DNA from: Calliphora vicina
Lineage: Eukaryota > Arthropoda > Insecta > Diptera > Calliphoridae
Direction: 5' to 3'
DNA: 64,000 nucleotides
Assembly (NCBI RefSeq): GCF_958450345.1
Contig: NC_088780.1
Location: 152,006,726-152,070,725 of the forward strand
Position 1 is the stretch's first letter; the number at the start of each line of letters is the position of its first letter. This document shows, piece after piece, positions 1 through 11,430 of the stretch. The position numbers and the translations under genes were made by a program. The notes under the pieces were generated by a model that saw only the letters and a program-made list of their open reading frames with translations, ran no database searches and was not told where the DNA came from.

Positions 1-142
1 CAGACGGACATGGCTTAATCGACTCCGCTATCTATAAGGATCCAGAATATATATACTTTATAGGGTCGGAAATGAAAAATGTAGAAATTACAAACGGAAT
101 GACAAACTTATATATACCCTTCTCACGAAGGTGAAGGGTATA
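1..142 (-). mobile_element. DINE-1-like element family A, 5' end (cut by window edge)
   Basis: Read on the minus strand this starts with TATACCCTTCACC and its near-mirror GAGAAGGGTATA, then runs through AGTATATATATTCTGG and GTCGATTAAGCCATGTCCG. That order (5' mirror repeat, TATA-rich block, CATGTCCGTC block) is the layout of Drosophila DINE-1/INE-1. Only the first 142 bases lie in the window. Related copies lie near 46.7, 48.2, 48.7 and 60.6 kb. It is non-coding. Confidence 0.75.
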
Positions 143-716
143 AAAAAGAAAACAAAATATGAGAAGACTTCCTCAGTATAGGAATTTATAGTGATACAAG
201 GGTTTTTGAATTGGTGGTGGCTGCTTTTGAGCAACAAACATGAGATTTAATAAAATTTCCTTTACTTAAAGCAGAGGCAGGCATGATTAGTTTTATTTTT
301 CTATTTTTTTTTTATTTTTGAATTTTGTTGTTTTCAACTTCATATGAACTAGTATTCAAGCGTATAATTGCCATTAAAGTGGTTTTACATTTGAGCAGAA
401 TAAAACAGAATCTTAAAGTGTTACTAAGCATTTTCTATTTGCTCTATACACAAACTATACCAACAAATATATCTATGTAGGAGTGTTAGCATGTATAGTA
501 TCGGTCTAAACATATTGGATAACATTTGTGTTATACAATTTTTTTCTAATTCCAAAGAAAATAAAGATTTTAGAAACACACTAAAATCGAAATTTATCCT
601 CAGAATTATTAAAAAATTTAACATAAAGTAAAAAAGCCCACCCACTAATTGTCAATTTATATATTTTGGATCATATTAAGTCCCCCTAACTGTAACTTTC
701 TACTACATTTACTATT
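143..716. other. AT-rich spacer, no gene seen
   Basis: Single-copy-looking AT-rich DNA with homopolymer T runs. The open frames here are short and lack codon structure. No transposon ends or RNA gene recognised. Confidence 0.5.
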
Positions 717-1250
717 TATACCCTACACCACTATAGTGGTGTAGCGTTTGTGCAGATGTTTGTAACGCCCAAAAATATTAGTCTAACCCACCTTAAATTA
801 TACCGATCGACTTAGAATCACGTTCTGAGTATATTTCGATATTTCGCTCAAATTTGGTACATATAATTTTTTCGGCCCAAGGACCAAGCCTCTTGAAACT
901 GGCTAAAATCGGTCCATTATTTCACATAGCCCCCATACAAATGTCCATCCGAAGTTGGACTTTATCGGTCATAAATGTTTAATTTATATATATATCTCCA
1001 CAAATTTCGCCCCAAATAAGTTTTATATATTCAAAATTCGTGCCACCAAATTTTGTTACGATCGGTCCATAATTAGTCATAGCTCCCATATAGACCCGCT
1101 TCCAAAAATCACTTTAAATTGCGTAAATCTCTTAAAAATGTTGTTATACACACAAAATTCACCATAAATAATTTTCATATAGACATAAATCACACGATCG
1201 GTCCATAATTGGTCACGGCTCCCATATAAGGCCCACTTCGCAAAATTTTT
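717..1250 (+). mobile_element. DINE-1-like element family B, 3'-truncated
   Basis: Begins TATACCCTACACCACTATAG, followed by the family B body: repeated CGGTCCATAATT/ATTTCAC blocks and CATATAGACCCGCTTCC. The body aligns by eye with the copies at 21.6-22.3, 32.3-33.5 and 56.1-56.9 kb. The 3' hairpin and CTTGTTT end are absent, so the copy is truncated or decayed. A 70-codon open frame inside (955-1167) recurs in other copies but is most likely chance. Confidence 0.7.
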
Positions 1251-2040
1251 ATTTGCAAATACCGAAATTTCTAAAACGGGGAATATGTGTTCTAAAAATT
1301 GATTTTTTTTTTTTTTGAAAAGTGCGTACTGTATTTAAATAACATATAGGGTTTCACAAATATGGAGCTTTTTTGTAGAACGATGCCTTGCGTTTTTAGA
1401 ATTTTTTACTCAAACCTAAATTTTTTTAAAAAATTTGCCATTTTGGATAGGTCTGGTGGGTACTGTGTCCGCTTAAGTGAGCCAAATTTTATTTTACATG
1501 CTTTTGCATTAAATTCTCTTTCCGGATCATAATAAAAAATGTATATAGTCCACAAGAAATTTTTTTCTACAAACGAAAAAATATAGGGATCTTTTTGGAA
1601 AAACCGTAAAAAATACTGTCCTTTTTCAATGTTCCAACTTTGGATGGGTGTAACTCTTTATAGGGACGAGATAACTGTTAGCAAGTTTTTTTTTATTTTA
1701 TTTAGAATTTTATCCTCAATATAAGGATTTTTTTTAAAAAAAATTTCGGCATTACATATCTAAAAGCCAAAAAAAAAGGTCGAGCAAAATTAAAAAAAAA
1801 TAAATAAAACTAAATATCTCTTAAACAAAAAGAGATAAACTACATATGTAAACGTATTTTTTGTAGACCTTCTCAAGTACTATTTATATTTTACATTTCA
1901 GTTCAGTCGGAACGTGATCTCTTAAACTAAAAGAGATAACCTATACATGTATGCGTCTTTTTTGTAGACCTTCTCAAGGACCATTTATATTTTATATTTC
2001 AGCCCAGTCGGAACGATTTTCACCTCCAATAATTCCCTAG
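1251..2040. other. AT-rich repeat-derived DNA, no gene
   Basis: Poly-T and poly-A tracts with diverged transposon-like sequence. Holds a two-unit direct repeat (1818-2016, separate entry). No protein or RNA gene supported. Confidence 0.5.
1818..2016. repeat. Two-unit direct repeat, period about 101 bp
   Basis: The block CTCTTAAAC..AAAAGAGATAA, TTTTTTGTAGACCTTCTCAA, CATTTATATTTTA, CAGTCGGAACG occurs at about 1818 and again at 1919. The units differ at several positions, so this is an old duplication. It abuts the LINE 3' side. Confidence 0.75.
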
Positions 2041-2073
2041 AGACCCCTACTCATGCAAAGCATTGTGTTGGAA

Positions 2074-3660
2074 CTAGGAAAATATGTTATGGGAGGGAGG
2101 ATAGAGGGAGTAGTGTTTGTGGACATTTGATTTGAATTTTCCTATATTGAAAGTGACAGGAAATACTTCAGGAGGAAGCTTATTCCACATACGGACAGTA
2201 CGGCTAAAGAACGAATTTTCCCTGTAATGTGTTGTGCGATCTACTGTCCAGTCGACAACGAATTGATGTGCCCTTGCCGAAGAGCGTGTGTTGCGTAAAG
2301 ATCTACGGGTTTCGGGAACAAGTTCCCTAATTTCAGCAGAGCACATACCATTGTAGTATCGGTAGAACAGTGAAACACAACCCACATTGCGACGATGTTC
2401 CAGTGAGTCAATAGAGCTGGATACCCTACTGTCACCGATAAACATCTTCGCCCTCTCCTGTACGCGGTCGAGTAACTCCAAAATAGACTTCGAAGCACCG
2501 GCCCACACATGAGAGTTGTATTCCATTTTAGGTCGGATATAAGTGGTGTAAATAGTAAGGAGATCAGATGGAGTGAAGTATTTCTTACACCGTTTTAGGC
2601 ACTTGAATGCTTCTTTCGACACTCGAAAAATGTGTTTTGTCCAGCGGACATCGCACTGAATACTCATGCCTAGAACATCAAGAGCTTCTGATTCCTTAAT
2701 ATTTACACCACCCATAAAAACAGATGGAGCAACATGATCTCTAGTGCGTTTGTGGGTTAACATACAACATTGAGTCTTGCGCACATTAAAATCGACTCTA
2801 TTCGCACAACCCCATTCAGAGATTGTCACAAGATCTTGGTTGAGCGTATCATTCATATTTTGCCTCATTGCCCCAATCTCCGACAGGCTTGGTCTATAAT
2901 TGAATGCATATGAATGGCAAATGTTGCTGACATCTGCAAAAGAGTAGATAGGGTTGGAAGTTTGACGTAGAAGGTCGTTTATAAAGATAAGAAATAGAGT
3001 AGGAGAAAGGACGCAGCCTTGCGGTACCCCTGAATTGATCTTGAACTCGTTTGATGAAATTCCATCTATAACAACTCGTATAGTGCGATCTCTGAGAAAG
3101 CTCGATATAAATCGACAGAAGTTATTACCAACACCAAAAGCAATAAGTTTTGCTAAAAGCGCACCATGCCATACTCTATCAAATGCTTTAGAAATATCTA
3201 AAGCCACCACTTTACTTTCGCCAAAACGGTGTATGGAACGACATCATTTTTCCGATAGGAAGGCTAGCAAGTCTCCCGTAGAGCGTCCTCTACGAAAGCC
3301 ATACTGCCGGTCGCTGAGTAAATTGTTGGACTCTAAATATTTCACAAGATGGTAGTTAACCATACTCTCCATAACTTTGGAAAGTGCAGAACAAATTACT
3401 ATTGGGCGATAATTTTCAGGGTTGTTAGCCTCTCCCTTTTTAGGAATTGGCGTTACATTAGCAACCTTTCAACATACTGGAAATTTGCCGGCACGGTATA
3501 AAGTGCTGAAAAGGTTAGCTAATGGACGAGCTAGCGTCGAAGAACACTGCTTCAAGACCAGCGCTGGTATACCATCAGGCCCAGGAGACTTATTTATGTT
3601 GAAATCCGCAGTCCATACACATAGCAATAGAGTTTTGTCCAATGTGTTTTGACCGACACT
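2074..3660 (-). pseudogene. 5'-truncated, inactivated LINE reverse transcriptase (CR1/Jockey-like)
   Basis: On the minus strand one reading frame runs from about 3660 down to 2074. In order it shows the RT signatures SPGPDGIPALVLKQC (near 3580), PIPKKGEANNPENYRPI, GFRRGRSTGD, ALDISKAFDRVWH (near 3200), SGVPQGCVLSPTLFLIFIND (near 3030), the catalytic box, and a C-terminal region ending MWNKLPPEVF (near 2170). In-frame TGA codons sit at 3469-3471 and 3244-3246. The catalytic F/YADD box reads FADV (2929-2940), so one of the two metal-binding aspartates is lost by a single-base change (GAC to GTC). The endonuclease half is missing; beyond 3660 the sequence is AT-rich and unrelated, as expected of 5' truncation. 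Clade assignment is by eye; CR1 and Jockey are both possible. Confidence 0.88.
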
Positions 3661-4907
3661 GTAGATACTTAAGTATAGTAAACTTTAAATATTTGTATGT
3701 ATAAAATGTAGGAGTATTAGAGCTGCTAGTGCAAATAGTGACAAAAACTCAGCAAAAAAAACAACAACATTATCATTATTATTACTACAACCCTACCAAA
3801 TGAACAAATATTTTTAATGGTTCACATGTATTAGCAAACACTTATGTATACGTACTCATATGTATGCAATGTTTGTTTAAAATCCTTTCTATATATGTAT
3901 GCATATGTGTGTGTGTATGGATATGTAAGTTTAATCTGTGTGTTAGTGTTTGCTTCCTAAATTGCCTGTAGAATTTAGTAAAGAAATACTCGTATGTATT
4001 TGGTAGTGTGAGCCTTGTTATATGTAAAAGTTGTTCTGAACATCTCTAATCTTTTATTATATATTTTTCATTTTGTATGAATATTTGTGCTAGTATGTGT
4101 TTTAGTATTTTCAACAATTAGGAAGTTTTTGTTTTGAGGGCAAAAAAGGGTTTTGGCCAATTTTTCAAAAGTTTAGTTTTCCAAGCAGAGGTTGTGCTTT
4201 TATAATTTAAGGTTATATTATATTTTATGTACTTTTTATCTATTGGTCAATTTAGAATGGATTTAAAACACCTGGACCACTTTGATTCATTATAATTATT
4301 AGTTGAAATACTAATAGCGTAATAAATATAATGTTAATTACCCAAATATTTTTAATATTCTGAATGTGTATGAAGAGTATTTATAATTAACATGCTGAGT
4401 TGCTATTTAGTGATCACTTACCCAAAATACAAGTTAATGTTAAAAGCACAAATATTTTAAAACTTACCTGAAATAAAAAAACAAAAATAAAATAATTAAA
4501 AATTACACTGGTAAGTATACAAAATAAAATGTAAATTATATAAACATATTTTTAAATAAATAAACAGAAATTTTAAAATAATAATGTTAGTTTACGAGAT
4601 ATTTTCTTATTTAAGTTTTAATTAAAAACACAATTGCTTGGCAATTTTATCACAAGAACTGAAATTAAATTTATACAAATCATTTTGTGGATTTTAAATT
4701 TAGGAAACTTAAGTTGTTACTAGAGTACAATTGTGTAAGGAATTGCTAATACTTAATTTTTGAGTTAAATTACAGCAACTTTATTTACAGTTAATGTAAC
4801 AAAGTTTTTTGAGTACTACAAAACTAGAAAATTTTTGGATTAATATTATTTAAAACATGAGTTAAATTTTCGAAAAATGTATACGTTTTAAAAATGGTTA
4901 CAAATAA
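3661..4907. other. AT-rich spacer, no gene
   Basis: Low-complexity AT-rich sequence with ATGTATG/TATGTG dinucleotide-rich stretches (about 3830-3930). No recognisable transposon ends, exons or RNA genes. Confidence 0.5.
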
Positions 4908-6230
4908 GGGGGATTTCATGCCAAGTGAACCAACTTTTAAAATCGATATCTTCCGATCATAAAAACTGCATCAAAGTTGGCTATTGGATAGTAATTCAGA
5001 CACAAATTTTCGGTAAGATTGATCTAGAACTATATGAGTCATTAGGGTGGCCCTTAATTAACGAAAGTTGGATTTTGGCCATTCTCACCCCACAGTTTGG
5101 CGACCATTAGTAAAAAAATCATCCTGAAAAAATTTTAGCTAAATCGGTTGGGGTTAAGACGTGCCGCAAGCCCTCTGAAGTTTTGAGATGCATTTACAAG
5201 GGGAAAAAATGCATTATTTTTTCAGTTTTTGTAAAAGTTTTGCCATTAAAAAATTACTTTTGCAATTTAATTTAAAAGAATAGAAATGTGTACGTAATTG
5301 TCGTTCTAATGAGACATAAAAAACAGAAATTAGTCAAAAAATGTTAATGTTCTTAAAAATTCGCCAGGCCATTACAGTGTCTCAGGCAACTAGAAGAAGA
5401 AATCTAGGAACAAAATTAACATATTTTGATAAATATTAAAATAAAAGCTCATTTTTACTTAAAATATATCCATATTTACTTGTATATAACCTATTCGCAG
5501 TTATGGCAGTTATGGATTTATTGAGAACATAATAGGGAATAAAAGTATGAAAAAATTATGAAAATATCTGTCATAGTTTTTCCGTACCTGCGATTTAAAT
5601 TTTGAAATTTTCGAGAAAAACCAATTATTTGGCAATTTTTTGGCGAATGAGCTATTTCCTTACTGTTATAAATTTTAAGTAAAACCTATCCAGAATATTA
5701 TAGTCCAGATAATTCTAAATATGTATACTCTGAAAGTTTTACTAAAATTGGAAAACCTTAAATCGTGAAGGTCAAATGTCAAATGTTTCAATATTTTGAA
5801 TTTCTAATTTAAAGATATAGAAATGTTGTATATTTTTGGGTCGATTTTGATGAAAATTAACAAAAATATAACACAAAGCCTAGCATTTACAAAAACAGCA
5901 GAAAAATTTGAAAATGGAGTTTTGAAAATGCCGTGAAAAAAAATTTATTTTTTTGGTCATACCTGCGAATAGGTTAACTGTATCCTATGAAGATAAAAAC
6001 TCATATGCAAGTAAATATGGATATATTTTAATAAAAATGAGCTTTTATTTTAATATTTATCAAAATACATTTCTTCTTCGAGTTGCCTGAGATACGGTAA
6101 TGGCCTGGCAAATTTTTAATAACTTTAAAATTTTTTGACCAATTTCTGTTTTTTATGTCTCATTGGAACGACATACGACATTACGTACGCAAATTTCATC
6201 CCGATCGAAAGACATCGATTTCATATACAT
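4908..6230. repeat. Large foldback composite (family C ends around an inverted-repeat core)
   Basis: Opens with GGGGGATTTCATGCCAAGTG and AAAATCGATATCTTCCGATC, the family C terminal sequence, and closes near 6230 with the inverse, ATCCCGATCGAAAGACATCG. Between them, from AGGGTGGCCCTTAA at about 5044, is a second repeat with long inverted arms. The 5300-5500 arm (GTCGTTCTAATGAGACAT, CGCCAGGCCATTACAG, CCTATTCGCAG) is mirrored at 5970-6190. A closely similar core lies at 18229-19600. No coding capacity. Confidence 0.7.
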
Positions 6231-7290
6231 ACTGCGATTCTAGAAAGAATAATCTCAATCTGTGATCACTCATATTTTATACCAAAAATCGATTTTTAGT
6301 ATAAAGGTAGGATCACACGATTGCCGCAATGCACCAATTATTGGTCTATTTTATACGTCAATCGTGTGATTTCACAACTTATTGGCTCATATGTCAAACC
6401 ACAACAATATTGTGCTTATTTGGCCCAATCAAATGCAACCCTGGTACGGAAATCATGTGAATGCTTGATAGGCAACAATCACCAATAAAAAAGTTAAAAA
6501 TACACCAATATTTATTGTGTTCTAGTGCGGCAATCAAAGAAGACAATTAGCGCCAATATTAATTTTTGTAAATGAAATATTGTTTTTGTGAGCCACTCTC
6601 TGACCCACATACATCTTTTAACATTTCTTTATTAATTTTTTTTATATGATAATTAAGGCCGACGCAATTTTCTTTTTTTATTTAACAAATATTTTTTTCA
6701 AAAATATATTGTTTTTACATTTATGTAAACAAAACAAAATTTAAAATCTAGCACAACAGCTGTTTCTCTGAGTTGCCGTAAACTAGAACAATCGTGTGAC
6801 TGAAATGCGACAATTATTGCCACTAAATCGCTTTGCGCCAATTTACGACAATCAAATTTATATAAAATGAAGCAATCATGTGACTGCAGAGAATTTGATT
6901 GGGACAATTTCTTTATTGGGCCCCAATTCAGCACAATAAAAATTGTATTAAATTGGTTCATTGCGGCAATCGTGTGATCCTACCTTAAGAAAACTCAAAT
7001 ATGTTAAATCGTTTATAACTTCGTAAATACTGCGATTTTAAGGAAAATATACTCAATCTGTGATCACTCAAATTTTATACCTATAATCGTTTTTTAATAT
7101 AAAGAACTAAATTATCTTAAATCGTTAATAACTTTGTAAATACTGCGACTCTAGAGAAAATAAGCTCAATCTGTGATCATTCATATTTTATACCAAAAAT
7201 CGATTTTTAGTAAAAAAAAAACTGAAATAGTTTTAATGCTTAAAACCTTGTAAATACTGCGATTTTCGAGAAAATAAGCATAAAAAATTT
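6229..7290. repeat. Tandem repeat of about 115 bp, split by an insertion
   Basis: The motif ATACTGCGATT, AATCTGTGATCA, TATTTTATACC, ATCGATTTTTAG recurs at about 6232, 7028, 7140 and (partial) 7255, with diverged TTAAATCGTTAATAACTT linkers. The first unit is interrupted by the terminal-inverted-repeat element at 6305-6985. Non-coding array of unknown origin. Confidence 0.7.
6305..6985. mobile_element. PIF/Harbinger-like MITE, 27-bp perfect TIRs, TAA target duplication
   Basis: Both ends read inward AGGTAGGATCACACGATTGC and match for 27 bases without mismatch. The element is flanked by TAA (6302-6304 and 6986-6988), the 3-bp TWA duplication typical of PIF/Harbinger. Internal copies of CAATCGTGTGA/TCACATGATT recur in both orientations, giving a foldback look. 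No transposase. A smaller relative with the same terminal motif lies at 12384-12633. Confidence 0.8.
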
Positions 7291-7319
7291 GTTCTGCTGA
7301 TATGGTTCTGAGTAAATGA

Positions 7320-7571
7320 GATTACAAAGGGGTTAATTTATTGGTACTTTTTCTTTAAGCTTCGTTACAGTATAATAAAGAAAATCAGAAAAATGGATGT
7401 TTCGATGTTTTTGTTCGTCATCATAACTGTTTATAGATTATTTGTTATTAGATAATCGCAGGCAAATATTTTAAACTTTCGATGGTATATTCTTAAGTAA
7501 AATAATTTGTTTAAAAAATCCTTTCATAGTTTTACTATGATTGGTGTAGCGAAGCGAACCGGTTTTGCTAG
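7320..7571 (+). mobile_element. Helitron 3' terminus
   Basis: The stretch GGTGTAGCGAAGCGAACCGG then TTTTGCTAG followed by T matches the CTAG-T end of insect Helitrons. The same kind of end is at 27821 and 60433. The 5' limit of this copy is not resolved; the start given is approximate. No Rep or helicase sequence seen here. Confidence 0.55.
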
Positions 7572-8495
7572 TAATACATATTTAAAGGTCCTCCAGATAC
7601 CAAATTTGAAGCATAAATTTTGGACTAAAAAAATTACTTTCAGAGCTTGATATTTCAATGTTTTTTAATTATATATTTTAGTACAATTCCAACGATAGTT
7701 AATAATTTACACCTTTGTCAAATGTTATTATCAAATGCATATTTTGCAGATAAACAGTTGCCCAGGTTATTGCCCAGGAATACTTGAGTTTAATAAATTC
7801 TAAATAAATATTTATTAAAATTTATTTAACTTATTGTTTCATAAAAATATTTGCTTATTTTAAAACCATGCTTATAAATCCAAAAACAAATATCTGAAAA
7901 TTATTTAATATTTTACCATTGAATTATTTAGCATGTTCAACGAAACATTGGCAAAACCAATGCATTCTAATTAATCTTCTTACATTCCTAAGAAATGTTG
8001 AGCAATACTGAACCAATAAAATACAAATGTTAATTTAATTCTTCTTCATATAACAACACAACATCTTTGCAATAATACATAAATACTAATTATTTTGTTA
8101 TTTTTAATTTATGTATTGTATTTCTTAAGAGTTTTTGCATGAATTTGAATCATTGAACAACTGATTTTCATAGCATACTTTTAGTACAATTGATACAGCT
8201 CAATACATTCGTACATAAGTATAATAGTAATAACTGTAACTGTAAGAGTAAAAGTAACACTGTAACTGTAACACAGTAAATGTAATAGAAACGGGAAACA
8301 GAAACTGTAATTAATAAGATTAATTATAAGCTGTAAATACAGCAACAACCATAATGAAATACTTTTATACTTTCATTTATAACGTATAATTTTCTCCACA
8401 AAAATACCAAAAATGATTTGATTTTAATGAGTTGCCATTGTTGCTTGGTTGTTTGTAACAGACAGACAGTCAGTTATACAGCCAGCCACATTATA
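7572..8495. other. AT-rich spacer, no gene
   Basis: AT-rich DNA with a short imperfect GTAACTGTAA-type repeat around 8230-8310. No ends, exons or RNA genes recognised. Confidence 0.45.
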
Positions 8496-9233
8496 AAGGG
8501 TCTTTCGATATGGACTTCCGAACTTGGATAGCTTATAGCTGCCATGTTGTTGAAGCTACATCTGTCGAAATGGCTGACATTTATCCAGTTTGACTTTTTC
8601 CAAATAACCAGGCGTTCGGGCATCAAAAAATCATCTTCAACAATGAGGCCAATTTCTGGATGAATGGGTCGACAACAAATAAAATTGTCAAATTTGGTAC
8701 AATAACAATCCACATGAGATCCTAAAGCATCCAATGCTTAACGAAAAGTCACTGACCAGTGACAGTCACTGTTTGTAACACCATATTTCTTTGAGAACGA
8801 CATTGGCCAGGCCATCATCGTCAACGGCAAGCACTATAGGTGAATGATTACCAACTTATTTTGGAGTAAATTGTATGATATGGACTCCAACGATATGAGG
8901 TATCAACAGGACGGCGCTACATGTCACACAGCTGATGCCAAATTGAACTTGCCACCGAGATTGTGGGATTAGATTTTTCATGTGCGCCCCTCGAATCCAA
9001 CGTAACCCATGCCATCGGTAAAATTCAGCCTAATTTATGCTCCAGAATCATAGAAAATTTAACACTTGATGTGAGCCACCCAGCGAAGCCTCGGGGAACA
9101 TTTGCACGATGCTATATCTCAAACATAATGGCATCGACAGGCCTTTCAAACGAATACAAAATGTCGATAATATCTACTACACATTTAGTTATATTTAAAT
9201 GTTAAGAAAGGAAGCGCTTAATGAAAGACCCTT
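8496..9233 (+). mobile_element. Tc1/mariner element, decayed transposase, intact TIRs
   Basis: The ends are AAGGGTCTTTC and its inverse GAAAGACCCTT, each bordered by TA, the Tc1/mariner target duplication. The plus strand carries broken transposase in several frames: IIFNNEANFWMNGS near 8625 (first catalytic Asp region, with Asp to Asn), YQQDGATCHTA near 8910 (second catalytic Asp), and HAIGKIQPNLCSRIIEN near 9010 (C-terminal helix). Stops and frameshifts are frequent, so it is dead. At 738 bp it is shorter than a full mariner-type element (about 1.3 kb), so internal or N-terminal sequence is lost. A relic of the same kind is at 17720-17960. Confidence 0.82.
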
Positions 9234-10234
9234 TATTTTATAACAAACCTTAATTTGTAAATGAAATGGAAAAATGTAACAAAATCCAAACATTAAGATG
9301 GTAAAGAATTAAAAAGAAATGTATTTATAAACAACGAACAATTCCTTAAGAGCGAATAAATTTTATTCATTCGACCATTAAAACTCAAGTAATTAATAAT
9401 AATAAATATTTGAAAACAGCAATTAAAAGACAATAACAGACAAACAAACCAAACAGAACAGAAGTAAAAACATAAATAATGTTTAAGGATTATTTAGTTA
9501 GAAATTAAACATTAATACTCGTATAAAGATTTTTAACATTTCTCTTTTTATCCTTTTTTTTCAGGAGAAAATAATAAAGCAACAAAAATTTACATTATTT
9601 AGAAATTGATATTCAACAATTCATGTGGCATAGTTTGCTAACCACAAGTTATAGTCCAACTTTTCACATTCTCTTCTATTAGGAATTTAAGCCATAAACA
9701 ATTGAAAAATTTATCTTATAAATTTTTAAGTGTTAAACTTAACACTTTTGTAATTCTTTTTTACTGCTCCATTTTCACCGTAAACTAGAGTTTAGATTAG
9801 AAGTTTATTTTTATAGGATTTTGTGCTGTGCAGTGGGTATGAGGGCGTATTTTCAAGTTTGGTCACTTTGTGGAGTGTATTACATGCAAATTTATGCATT
9901 TGTTTTAAGTTTTTGTCGATTATCTGGCACTTGTGGTTTCTAACTTTGATCACTCACACCCTCATACCAGCCACAAATAATTGTAGACTAGTTCAAATGA
10001 AGTTGTTAATTCTTTGAGTTGTAGTACATGTTGTAAAAATGTTCAAGTATCAATAGAAATTTTACAAATAACAATAAAAAATTAAATTGCTTTTTGTTAT
10101 CACACAATTTGGAGAATCAATGAGTATGATAGTAAGGATAAAGGGAAAGATAGTTAGTTTTGGTATGTCACTTTTTCTGCCAATAATGCAATGGCTTTTA
10201 ATAGTAATAAAAATGCGGGATTTTTTTCAAATTT
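9234..10234. other. AT-rich spacer, no gene
   Basis: AT-rich, largely single-copy-looking sequence. Open frames around 9823-10296 have no domain or compositional support. Confidence 0.45.
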
Positions 10235-10445
10235 GTAACTTTTATTTTAAAACATTTGTACAACATAAATTTATTCAAAGTATTGGCCACTGCTAGCTAT
10301 GATCTTTTCCCCATCTTTCTTGCAACATATAGATTCCGAACCAAAAGAACTGCTCATCCTTTGAGGCCAAGAACGAATCGTAAACTCTGCTCCAAAATGA
10401 AGCATATCACAGAGAGAGCGCACAGAGGGATTTTGGTGTCAAAAA
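10235..10445 (-). pseudogene. Mariner transposase C-terminal relic
   Basis: On the minus strand the region encodes in broken frames the C-terminal mariner pattern (conserved Leu-Pro-x-Arg-Trp-x-Lys region) read from GGCCACTGCTAGCTATGATC and CATCTTTCTTGCAACATA. The same segment is readable at 14480-14580 on the plus strand. Only the tail of the gene is present and no TIR is seen. Confidence 0.55.
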
Positions 10446-10984
10446 GTCAATTTTTCAAACACTCAATTTCAAAGATCAAATGATGCAGTTTTGTAGAGAA
10501 ATGTTTAAAGATGAAATTTACACTTATAGTTTTAAGAAAATTTTATTTTATTTTTAAAAAATTTAAGTAAAGTCCACGCAAGGGTGTTAAGCAAAAATTT
10601 AGTTATATTTTCACGCAATTCAGTGGTTATATATGTATAATTTTCCTAATAATAGCATTTACCTTTAACATATTTGAAAAATATAACATTTCTCCATAAA
10701 TAAAAAAAAAAAAATATGGGGATATCATAAACCGTTAAGAAGATATACCCAAATCTATAAGTCTCTAAAAATGATTTTATTTTTGATTTTCCATGGAAAA
10801 AAATGTAGCCCCACTTTTCCCCAAGCTGTTTCTTTAATAAAATGAAAGTTGGGAGTGTCTTGTTTCGATTAAAAGAAAAAATAGTTTTCGGAAGTTTTCG
10901 GAACAGGATGAAAACTTAAAATTTTTTGTCGAATAATAAACGAAATATCAAACAAAAAATTCTTATCTATCTATGGGTGAAACT

Positions 10985-11430
10985 CGACATGCGTTCTTCT
11001 TTTGTTTCAAAAAATATATGTACCAAATTTCTAGACTTTTATCTGGATAGGAAAAATGTTATGCAAAAAAAATCTATTTGGATTGTATGAGCAGTTGGCC
11101 GTGGTCGATTTTGATAAAATTTTATTTTTTTCTTAATTTGGTCCATATAATTCTCGGTGCCAAATTTTAATGCTCTACGACCATTCCTTATATTTTTTAC
11201 ACAAAAACTATTGCATGGGCGGTATGCGGTGGACATGGCCGATTTCATAGAAAATCGGCATACGTTCTTCTTTTATTTCACAAAATATACGTACCAAATT
11301 TCTAGAATTTTACAAGGATAGGAAAAATTTTATGCGAAAAAATCCATTTGGACTGTATGGGCCATATAATTCTCTGTGCCAAATTTCAGCGCCTTTCTTA
11401 TAATTTTTGACAAAAAATGTATGAAGCCAT
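10985..11430. repeat. Diverged direct duplication, period about 270 bp
   Basis: CGTTCTTCTTTT, CAAAATATA.GTACCAAATT, GGATAGGAAAAAT and CCATATAATTCTC occur in the same order at about 10990-11155 and again at 11260-11385. Copies differ at many sites. No coding or RNA signal; probably remnants of an old repeat. Confidence 0.65.

Noticed and set aside
3035..3652. Plus-strand frames across the LINE
   Set aside because: Antisense of the reverse transcriptase, whose motifs are on the minus strand.
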